Below, piece after piece: positions 57,872 through 64,000 of a DNA stretch of 64,000 nucleotides. Position numbers and translations under genes: made by a program. Position 1 is the first letter of the stretch, and each line of letters opens with the position of its first letter. The notes beneath the pieces were generated by a model. That model was not told the origin of the DNA, made no database searches, and saw nothing but the letters and a program-made list of their open reading frames with translations. The stretch lies in contig NZ_MSIE01000002.1 of NCBI RefSeq assembly GCF_001921205.1, positions 1-64,000 of the forward strand. Reading direction: 5' to 3'. The stretch comes from Actinophytocola xanthii. Its GTDB lineage: Bacteria; Actinomycetota; Actinomycetes; Mycobacteriales; Pseudonocardiaceae.

Positions 57872-58669
57872 CTACTCCGGTAGCCGCACCCTCGGCGCCA
57901 GGTGGTCGGACAGGAAGCCGACCGACCCGGCCGGTTCGGTGAGGACCAGGTCGGCCGCCAGGACGGGTCGCCCGGACACCAGCAGGTAGTCGATGCGCTG
58001 CGCCGGTCGTCCGGGCGGCAGGTACTCGGCGCGGTAGGTCGGCCGACCGGCGTCCGCGAGCGGGTCGTGCCAGGCGCCGTGCTCGACAATCTCGGGGTAG
58101 AGCGGGCCGCTGCTGGCGATGTTGAAGTCGCCGCCGAGCACCGACAGCGGCATGGTGTGGGCGCCGGCGGCGCGCAGCGCGGTCTGGACGATGCGTACCT
58201 GTCGGCGGTGCAGGCCGTGGTGCCGGTTGGCCGCGGACCAGTCCCCGTCGCCGTTGGCGGTGAGCTGGGTGTTGCCGACCAGGAGGGTCCCGTCGACGGT
58301 CCGGACCGCGAGCACGCCCTGCAGCCGGCAGCGCAGCGCGGAGACCACGCGGAAGGGGAGGCCCCCGCCGTCGGGCCGCGCGCTCGTGAACGGCGTGTAC
58401 GTCGGGGGGCACAGTGGACGCCGGGCGAGCACAGCCAGGCCGCCGGCGGGATGTCCGGCCAGGCCCGGGAGCCAGGCCGCATGGGGCAGCGACGGCAGCC
58501 GGGCGGCGATGAACCGGAGCAGCGGAGCCGTCCAGACCTCCTGGAGCAGCAGCACGTCCACGTCGAGCTCGGTGAGCCGCCGGCAGAACTCGGCTGCCCG
58601 CTCGCGTACCGGCGCACCGCGCGAGCGCAGGCCCACGTAGACGTTGAACGACACCACGTCCAGCGTCAT
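57872..58669 (-). CDS. cytoplasmic EEP-family phosphodiesterase/endonuclease
   Basis: 265 residues. TLDVVSFNVYVGL (first strand), VLLLQEVWTAPL (metal Glu), NTQLTANGDGDW, LGGDFNIASSGPLYP (catalytic Asp-Asn), RIDYLLVSGRP and the catalytic His in GFLSDHLAPRV mark the endonuclease/exonuclease/phosphatase fold. Unlike the paralogue at 28331 it lacks a signal peptide. Its ATG overlaps the LysR stop, so they are an operon. Confidence 0.85.
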   Translation of the reverse strand: MTLDVVSFNVYVGLRSRGAPVRERAAEFCRRLTELDVDVLLLQEVWTAPLLRFIAARLPSLPHAAWLPGLAGHPAGGLAVLARRPLCPPTYTPFTSARPDGGGLPFRVVSALRCRLQGVLAVRTVDGTLLVGNTQLTANGDGDWSAANRHHGLHRRQVRIVQTALRAAGAHTMPLSVLGGDFNIASSGPLYPEIVEHGAWHDPLADAGRPTYRAEYLPPGRPAQRIDYLLVSGRPVLAADLVLTEPAGSVGFLSDHLAPRVRLPE

Positions 58670-59574
58670 CGCCGCTCCCCGCCGTCGGTGTCCAGGGACC
58701 GCTGGATCGCGGTGAGGATCGTGTCGATCCGGGGGTCGTCGGCCCGGTCGGGGAGGTGTACCGCGTAGTAGGGCGCGGACGGGAGCCCGGTGATCTCGCG
58801 GGCGACCAGGCCCGGGGTGGGCCGCACACAGCCGTTGACGACGGCGAGGCCGACGCCGAGCGAGACGAAGTGCAGGGTCAACGGCCAGCCTTCGGCCTCG
58901 ATGGCGAGGACCCAGTCCACGTCGGCGTCGCGCAGCGCTCGTTCGACCGCGACGCGGTGTGGGCGGCTGGACGGTGGCAGGACCAGGGCGTGGCCGTCGA
59001 GGTCGGCCAGGGTGAGCCGGCGACGGGACGCCAGCGGGTGGTCGGCCGGCATGACCAGGGTCGCCGGGTAGCTCGCGAGCAGGGTGGTGTGCAGGTCGTC
59101 GGGCAGGGTCTCGAGCACTCCCACCCCGAGGTCGGCGCGGCCGGACCGCACGGCGCCCAGCATGCGCGCGCGGTCACAGTTGATGAGCTTGAGGGGTGGG
59201 CGCCGGTCGTCGTCGCGGCCGCGCAGGATGTCGCGGACGAGGTCGCCGAGCAGGTACAGGTAGGCGCCTTCGCCGGCGGCAAGCACGAGCGGGCGGGTCG
59301 GCGCGGTGCCGCGGACCTCCGCCAGGAACGTGGCGACGCGAACATCGAGCTCGCGGGCGAACCGGGCGACCACCTCGCCCTCGCGGGTGAGCGTGAGGAC
59401 CCGTCCCTGCCGGCGGTAGAGCGGACGGCCGAGCGACTCGGCCAGCTTGTTGACCTTGACGTGCAGGGCCGGCTGGGAGATCCGGAGCTCCTCGGCGGAG
59501 CGGGTGAAGTTCAGGTGCTCGGCGAACACGGCGAACGAGGCCAGCGCGTCGGTGGACAGCCGAGCGAGATCCAT
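58666..59574 (-). CDS. LysR-family transcriptional regulator
   Basis: 302 residues from ATG 59574; GTG 59580 is two codons upstream. The winged helix is LARLSTDALASFAVFAEHLNFTRSAEELRISQPALHVKVNKLAESLGRPLYRRQGRVLTLTREG. The effector domain spans ~95-290 (TRPLVLAAGEGAYLYLL; GRADLGVGVLETLPDDLHTTLL; VSLGVGLAVVNG). It is divergent from the HAD gene, and its likely binding site lies between them. -10 TATAGT (59588-59583) predicts a leaderless start. Confidence 0.92.
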   Translation of the reverse strand: MDLARLSTDALASFAVFAEHLNFTRSAEELRISQPALHVKVNKLAESLGRPLYRRQGRVLTLTREGEVVARFARELDVRVATFLAEVRGTAPTRPLVLAAGEGAYLYLLGDLVRDILRGRDDDRRPPLKLINCDRARMLGAVRSGRADLGVGVLETLPDDLHTTLLASYPATLVMPADHPLASRRRLTLADLDGHALVLPPSSRPHRVAVERALRDADVDWVLAIEAEGWPLTLHFVSLGVGLAVVNGCVRPTPGLVAREITGLPSAPYYAVHLPDRADDPRIDTILTAIQRSLDTDGGERR

Positions 59575-59582
59575 AGCCACTG

Positions 59583-59609
59583 ACTATAGCTAATCCCTCA
59601 GACAATAGT
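59583..59609. promoter_or_regulatory. probable LysR-type operator and promoter
   Basis: ACTAT (59583-59587) and ATAGT (59605-59609) form a spaced dyad within the divergent promoter; on the minus strand TATAGT (59588-59583) is a good -10 for the LysR gene. Confidence 0.5.
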
Positions 59610-59643
59610 TCTGCTTTAGCCTCTGGCGCTCCACGCTGGAGGC

Positions 59644-60156
59644 ATGAACACGCATGAACGACTCGGTGTCGACTTCGGCCGGGTCATCCAGGGCGCGGCT
59701 CTCCCGTCGGGTGAGGTCGACACCGTCTTCCTCCAGGGAGGGCTCGCCGAGGCCCTCGCCTCCCCACCGAGCGAGGGGGCACTCGAGGTGCTCGCCCGGA
59801 TCGTCCCGCGCTTCGACGGCCGCGTCTGGGTGATCTCCAAATGCGGTGAGCGGGTGCAACAGCGCACGCTGGCCTGGCTCTCCCACCACGACTTCTACCG
59901 GCGAACCGGCGTGCCCGAGGGCAACGTCCGGTTCTGCCAGCGTCGGGCGGACAAGGCGAGGCACTGCGCCGAGCTCGGGATCACGCACATGATCGACGAC
60001 CGGGTCGACGTGCACCGCGCGCTGCGCGGGCTGGTGGCGAACCTGTACCTGTTCGGCAGCCAGCCCGATCCGGCGCCCGACTGGGTCCGGCACACGCCGA
60101 CATGGGCCGACGTGGAGGCGGCGATCAGCGCAGGAACTCCGGCGGCACTGCGCTGA
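59644..60156 (+). CDS. HAD-superfamily-like phosphatase with altered nucleophile motif
   Basis: 170 residues from ATG 59644. The HAD order is visible: GVDFGRVIQG as motif 1 (nucleophile Asp; the usual second Asp two residues on is Gly), GRVWVISKCGERVQQRT as motif 2 (Ser), RRADKARHCAELGITHMIDDRVDV as motifs 3 and 4 (Lys; Asp-Asp). It resembles 5'-nucleotidase-like HAD proteins but lacks the acid/base Asp of motif 1, which makes it an unusual phosphatase or a binding protein. Its end overlaps the convergent KptA gene by 32 bases. Confidence 0.72.
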   Translation: MNTHERLGVDFGRVIQGAALPSGEVDTVFLQGGLAEALASPPSEGALEVLARIVPRFDGRVWVISKCGERVQQRTLAWLSHHDFYRRTGVPEGNVRFCQRRADKARHCAELGITHMIDDRVDVHRALRGLVANLYLFGSQPDPAPDWVRHTPTWADVEAAISAGTPAALR

Positions 60157-60664
60157 CCAGCCAGACCTGGTTGGCGCTGACCCGGAACGTGTGGCCCGCG
60201 GCCACCATCGCCGCCGCGTCGACGGTCAGCACGACGGGCCGGCCGCGGCGTGCACCGACCCGGCGAGCGGTGTGCTCGTCGGCGGACAGGTGCACGTCGT
60301 GGCGGTCCATGGGCCGGAGCCCGTCGCGCCTGATGTCGGCCAGGAACCGGTCGACGGTTCCGTGGAACAGCACGTCGGGCGGGGTGGTCACCGGCAGGTC
60401 GAGCTCGACGTCGACGGTGTGGCCCTGGTTCGCGCGAATCCGCCGCCGCTGCGCGTCGAAGGCGAACCGCTGCTTGTCGTTGGCCGCCACGACGTGGTCG
60501 AGGTCTGCTCGGGTGATCGGGAACTGGTGGCTGGCGCAGGCGGCGAGCAGTTCGTCGACGTCGACCCAGCCGGCCTCGTCCAGCGCGAGACCGAGCCGCT
60601 CCGGTCGGTGCCGCAGGTGCTTGGCCAGGTACTTCGACACCCGAACCATCCGCTGCTCGTCCAC
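60125..60664 (-). CDS. kptA: RNA 2'-phosphotransferase (KptA/Tpt1)
   Basis: 179 residues from GTG 60664. VSKYLAKHLRHRPERLGLALDEAGWVDVDELLAA is the conserved N-terminal lobe, with the RHxP motif. The NAD-binding lobe has FHGTVDRFLADIRRDGLRPMDRHDVHLSAD and the conserved HTFRVSANQVWLVSAVPPEFL. KptA transfers a 2'-phosphate from RNA to NAD. Its bacterial substrate is unknown. Confidence 0.93.
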   Translation of the reverse strand: MDEQRMVRVSKYLAKHLRHRPERLGLALDEAGWVDVDELLAACASHQFPITRADLDHVVAANDKQRFAFDAQRRRIRANQGHTVDVELDLPVTTPPDVLFHGTVDRFLADIRRDGLRPMDRHDVHLSADEHTARRVGARRGRPVVLTVDAAAMVAAGHTFRVSANQVWLVSAVPPEFLR

Positions 60665-60726
60665 CTGGGCCAGTGTGCCAGCCGGACCGCGGGTCGGGGG
60701 CGGCGTACGCCGCCCCCGACCCGTCC

Positions 60727-62133
60727 TCAGCGCACGGTGTCGACGTGCTGGACGCCGGAGGTGCGGTAGCCGTTCACCCGGGAACTGACCTGACCGGGGC
60801 TCACGACCTCGTTCTCGGCGAAGTAGACCCAGTCGACCCGCTCCTGATAGGCGCGGTCGCCGGGCTGGCCGACCAGGCCGCCGGAGATGAACCAGAGGTT
60901 GAAGTTGATCGACATCGGGGTCTCCGGGTAGTACCGGTCACCGTGGTCGGCGAACAGCGTGCCGTCCACGTAGTAGCGCACCCGACCCGACGCCACCTGG
61001 ATCACCAGGTCGTGCCAGCCGCTGAAGCTGGTGCGCTGCTCGGTATGCACGTTGTCGGCGACCCACGGCTCGTTCTGGTAGGTCTCCCACGTCGTCGCGT
61101 AGAGGATGTTCGACGGCTCGCCCCACCCGCCGTTGGGCAGGTACTCGAAGTCCAGCTCGCCGTAGTTCGGGTCCATCGGGGCGTCGAGCGGGGTGATCGT
61201 GAAGAACGTCTGCACCACGTGGTCGCCGTCGATCCCGCGCACCGGCGTGTCGGTGAAGAAGACCCGCGCGGCGTAGGTGCCTTCGAAGAACTTGCGCTGG
61301 TGGTACAGCTCGGTCTGCCGGGCGCTCGACCCGTTGTTCGACGACTCCAGCTGGAGCACCTGGCTCCCGCCGACGGACGGGAACGTGACCAGCGCCGGGT
61401 CCCAGACCGCTCCGGGGACACCCGGGCCGCCTCCGCCGGAGCGGACGGTCCACCCGCGCTGGGCGATCCGCGGGTCGCTCGACGAGGTGTAGGCGAAGTC
61501 ATCGAACAGGACCTCGCCGGTCGGCTGGGGTGGGTCGGGCGGGTCGGGAGGCTCGTCGCCACCGCCCGGTCCGGTGCCCCAGATCGTCGTCCCACCGCGT
61601 TGGACGGTCACTGTGGACCACGGAGTGTAGGTCGTGCGGTTGCCGAACGAGTAGTCGTCGGACTGGGTGATCGCACCCCAGTTGGTGCGGTAGAACCGCA
61701 GCTGGAGGTCGCCGGTCGTCCCGCCGGGCGCCAGCGAGCCGGCGCCGGAGGTGAACCCGACCTCCAGGTAGCGGTCGGCGGTGGCCGTGGGGGTGCCGAG
61801 CTGCCGGAACGTGCCGGTGACGTTGCCGCAGCCACGCACCGCCCAGGAGCAGGAGAACCGGTAGCCGACGTCGGGCGTCTCGCCGCGGAAGTAGTACCGC
61901 AGCGTGACCTCGGACAGCGGGATGGTGGTGGTGCCGGTGTTCGTGATCGTGAACCAGGGCTCCACCTGGTCGGTCGTGGCGCCGGTGGCGCTGGTGCGGT
62001 AGTTCGCGGTGAGCCCGTCGGCGAGCGCGGTGCTCTCCGCGAGCGCCGGCGCCGGGACGAACGCGGTCAGCGCGGCCATGGCGGCGGCCGCGGCGAGGAC
62101 TCTGGTGCGGAGAACTCTGGTGCTGGGGGACAC
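60727..62133 (-). CDS. secreted CBM3 - GH16 glycoside hydrolase
   Basis: 468 residues. Signal peptide 1-32 (LAAAAAMAALTAFVPAPALA). Residues ~35-185 are a CBM3-type cellulose-binding module (WFTITNTGTTTIPLSEVTLRYYF; DYSFGNRTTYTPWSTVTV). A Pro/Asp linker (PPDPPDPPQPT) leads to a GH16-like catalytic domain, with the catalytic pair in GELDFEYLPNGGW (Glu ~326 and ~330) and WHDLVIQVASGRVRYYVDG. Expected to cleave beta-1,3/1,4-glucans bound to cellulose. It lies upstream of nothing obvious on its strand and downstream of the GH20 gene, 49 bases away. Confidence 0.85.
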   Translation of the reverse strand: MSPSTRVLRTRVLAAAAAMAALTAFVPAPALAESTALADGLTANYRTSATGATTDQVEPWFTITNTGTTTIPLSEVTLRYYFRGETPDVGYRFSCSWAVRGCGNVTGTFRQLGTPTATADRYLEVGFTSGAGSLAPGGTTGDLQLRFYRTNWGAITQSDDYSFGNRTTYTPWSTVTVQRGGTTIWGTGPGGGDEPPDPPDPPQPTGEVLFDDFAYTSSSDPRIAQRGWTVRSGGGGPGVPGAVWDPALVTFPSVGGSQVLQLESSNNGSSARQTELYHQRKFFEGTYAARVFFTDTPVRGIDGDHVVQTFFTITPLDAPMDPNYGELDFEYLPNGGWGEPSNILYATTWETYQNEPWVADNVHTEQRTSFSGWHDLVIQVASGRVRYYVDGTLFADHGDRYYPETPMSINFNLWFISGGLVGQPGDRAYQERVDWVYFAENEVVSPGQVSSRVNGYRTSGVQHVDTVR

Positions 62134-62182
62134 TTCTCCTCCTGTACGTGCAGGTGCGTACCGGGTGGGGTGCGACCTCCTC

Positions 62183-63685
62183 TCAGCTCGTCGGGGTGAG
62201 TGACCGGTGGGCGACGGACAACGCCGCGAGCCGGCGTTCGTGCACGGGCATCGCGGCGGCGAACGCTGCCCAGTCCGGGCTGGCCGACCACAGGGCGTCG
62301 GCCAGCGCGCAGAGCCGCGGGAACGCCAGGTACTCGACGTCCTCGGCGCGCGGCGCCTGCTCGGTCCAGAGTTGGCACTGGCTGCCCAGGACAGCCGGGT
62401 GGTCGGGAACGGGCTGGTGGTACACGTCGGACATGGTCACCACGGCGCCGGGCTGACCGGAGCGCTCGCCGGGGTCAGTCGACTGTGGATAGTCGAGATA
62501 GGTCGACCGCCACGGGGTGAGCACCACCTGGTGGCCGCGCCCGATCGGGCGCTCGGCACTGTCCTGCCAGGGCATCACGACCGTGCGGGGGTCGAGTGGT
62601 GTCCCGTCGCCGGCGTCGTCCCAGCAGACCGGCACCCGCCCGTTCTCGAGCAGGAACTCGCCCACCCGGCCCAGGAACCACCCCCGGAGCGCCTCCGGTC
62701 CGGCAAGCCCTTCGCGTGCGACCCTGGCCATCGCGACCGGGCTCGCCGCCCACTCGGTCGACGGGCACTCGTCCCCGCCGACGTGCACGTACTCGCCGGG
62801 GAAGACGTCCATGACCTGACCGAGGACGGTGCGGCAGAAGTCGAGGGTCCGGTCGTCCACACCGAACACGGCCTCGGAAATGCCCCACCTGGTCCACACC
62901 GGGAGCGGCCGCTCCGGCTGGTTGCCCAGCCAGGGGTAGGCGGCGAGCGCCGCCCTGGCGTGTCCCGGCATCTCGATCTCCGGGACGATCCGCACCCCGC
63001 GCTCGGCGGCGTAGGCCACCAGGGCGCGCAGCTCGGCGCTGGTGTAGGCGCCACCGTGGGGGGTGCCGTCGAACCGGTCGCCGCCGGCCGGCCCGAGCAG
63101 CGTCTCCGAACGCAGCCCGCCGATCTCGGTGAGCGCGGGGAAGTCCGGAACCGGCATCCGCCAGCCCTGGTCGTCGGTGAGGTGCAGGTGCAGCACGGTG
63201 AGCTTGTGCAGGGCGAGCAGCTCGACGAACCGGCGCAGGAACCGCACCGGCTGGAAGTGCCGGGCCACGTCGAGCATGGCTCCGCGCCAGTGCAGCCGGG
63301 CGGAGTCGGCGATGTCGACGCAGGGCAGGCTCCACCGCACGCCGGGAGCCGGCGTGTCGCCCAGCACCTCGACGGGCAGCAGCTGGCGGACCGTCTGCAC
63401 GCCGTGCAGCAACCCCGCGAGGCGGCGGGCGCGCAGTACGACGGCCTGTTCGCCCACGGTCAGCGCATACCCCTCCTCGCCGAGGCCGACCAGCTGGTCG
63501 TCCAGCGCGAGGAGCACGGTTCCATCGGTGGACAGGGGAAGCGGCAGGCCGGTGGCGGGCCGCAGGTACCGCCGGAGCAGCCGGGCCGCCGGTTCGGCAC
63601 CCGAGGTGGCCCGGAGCGCGGTGGTGGGTCCGAAGACGAACCGCCCGGCTCGCGAGACCATGCGGGTGGGTCGGGGAACGATCAC
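62183..63685 (-). CDS. beta-N-acetylhexosaminidase (GH20)
   Basis: 500 residues from GTG 63685, with GGGAGG upstream. No signal peptide. An N-terminal GH20b-like domain (~10-130) precedes the TIM barrel: GAMLDVARHFQPVRFLRRFVELLALHKLTVLHLHLTDDQGWRM and the catalytic Asp-Glu in YVHVGGDECPSTEW (~300). It removes terminal GlcNAc from chitobiose-like oligomers or glycans. It lies 15 bases after the permease gene, as in chitooligosaccharide uptake operons. Confidence 0.92.
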   Translation of the reverse strand: MIVPRPTRMVSRAGRFVFGPTTALRATSGAEPAARLLRRYLRPATGLPLPLSTDGTVLLALDDQLVGLGEEGYALTVGEQAVVLRARRLAGLLHGVQTVRQLLPVEVLGDTPAPGVRWSLPCVDIADSARLHWRGAMLDVARHFQPVRFLRRFVELLALHKLTVLHLHLTDDQGWRMPVPDFPALTEIGGLRSETLLGPAGGDRFDGTPHGGAYTSAELRALVAYAAERGVRIVPEIEMPGHARAALAAYPWLGNQPERPLPVWTRWGISEAVFGVDDRTLDFCRTVLGQVMDVFPGEYVHVGGDECPSTEWAASPVAMARVAREGLAGPEALRGWFLGRVGEFLLENGRVPVCWDDAGDGTPLDPRTVVMPWQDSAERPIGRGHQVVLTPWRSTYLDYPQSTDPGERSGQPGAVVTMSDVYHQPVPDHPAVLGSQCQLWTEQAPRAEDVEYLAFPRLCALADALWSASPDWAAFAAAMPVHERRLAALSVAHRSLTPTS

Positions 63686-63700
63686 GTGGTGCCTCCCGGT

Positions 63701-64000
63701 TCAGCCCTTGACCGCGCCGCCGGTGATCCCGGCGGTCACCTTTCCCTGCAGTACCAGGAAGATCGCCAGTACGGGCAGCATGAACAGGGTCGACGCGGCC
63801 ATCGTGGCGCCCCAGTCGGTGCCGAACGTGTTGCTGAACGAGGAGAGCCAGACCGGGAGGGTCCGGTCGTCCTGGTCCTTGATGATCAGCAGGTTGGCGA
63901 AGGCGAACTCGTTCCAGGCGGTGATGAAACCGAACAGCGAGGTGGCCAGCAGGCCGGGCGCGAGCAGGGGGAGCACCACCCGGCGGAACGCCGCCGGCCG
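63701..64000 (-). CDS. MalG-type carbohydrate ABC permease, N-terminus beyond the window
   Basis: The visible 99 residues are the C-terminal third: AFRRVVLPLLAPGLLATSLFGFITAWNEFAFANLL holds the end of the EAA loop and the AWNEF motif, followed by LSSFSNTFGTDWGATMAASTLF and the last helix. The gene continues past the right edge. Next to GH20 it probably imports chitobiose or other amino-sugar oligomers. Confidence 0.88.
   Translation of the reverse strand, partial: RPAAFRRVVLPLLAPGLLATSLFGFITAWNEFAFANLLIIKDQDDRTLPVWLSSFSNTFGTDWGATMAASTLFMLPVLAIFLVLQGKVTAGITGGAVKG

Noticed and set aside
1-64000. CRISPR arrays, tRNA or rRNA genes, prophage modules
   Set aside because: No regularly spaced repeats, no tRNA-like cloverleaf or rRNA segments noticed, and no phage structural or integrase genes.

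Overview
The window is chromosomal DNA from a high-GC actinobacterium. A member of the Pseudonocardiaceae or a near relative fits best. The grounds are: uniformly GC-rich genes with many GTG starts and ATGA/GTGA overlaps; an ESX-type cluster with a WXG100 protein, a PPE-like protein and an EspG-like chaperone; a perfect CebR-type cellobiose operator; numerous NarL/DesK two-component genes; and STAND/TPR proteins. The genus is inference. I saw no rRNA, tRNA, CRISPR array, transposase or prophage.

Layout. 1-7.7 kb: a truncated secreted lectin, then a three-gene operon of a solute-binding lipoprotein, a fused MalF-MalG permease and a membrane-anchored STAND-like/TPR protein, followed by a hydrolase-MerR pair. 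7.7-13.4 kb: a secreted sugar dehydrogenase/ThuA protein with a TIM-barrel isomerase, an inverted repeat, a CebR box and a secreted jelly-roll protein. 13.5-22.9 kb: a TetR regulator, two NarL/DesK two-component systems, a secreted PAF-acetylhydrolase-like lipase and an FtsX-type ABC exporter. 22.9-28.3 kb: small membrane and secreted genes leading into an operon with MauE, a MauD-like thioredoxin and a Tat-exported cysteine-rich protein with peptidoglycan-binding repeats.

28.3-35.1 kb: a secreted EEP phosphodiesterase, SRPBCC and membrane proteins, a tungstate ABC importer (tupABC), and a TetR/metallo-beta-lactamase/nitrilase operon. 35.2-42.0 kb: one tightly overlapping operon of a lactate/malate-dehydrogenase-like enzyme, two glycosyltransferases and two half-ABC exporters, which looks like a small glycosylation-and-export cassette. 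42.1-47.5 kb: a ZIP transporter, a threonine-dehydrogenase-like ADH, small conserved proteins, two decayed gene remnants, RidA and a DJ-1/PfpI protein. 47.7-49.8 kb: an NB-ARC/TPR protein with a RHIM-like N-terminal tag.

50.0-55.6 kb: an orphan NMT1-type binding protein with its GntR regulator, a second PAF-AH lipase whose frame runs into the ESX WXG100 gene, and the ESX mini-cluster. 55.7-60.7 kb: a TetR/quinone-oxidoreductase pair sharing operators, CutA, a LysR/EEP operon, a HAD-like protein and KptA. 60.7-64.0 kb: CBM3-GH16, GH20 hexosaminidase and the end of a MalG-type permease, a polysaccharide-use locus.

The strongest candidates for undescribed systems are three. First, the ABC-importer-like operon at 687-5955 has degenerate ATPase-docking loops and a STAND-like protein without the Walker A lysine. 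Second, the Mau-like redox operon at 24870-28315 makes a secreted protein resembling the methylamine dehydrogenase light chain. Third, the glycosylation/export cassette at 35207-42037 has no visible precursor. All assignments come from reading motifs by eye; no database search was run.
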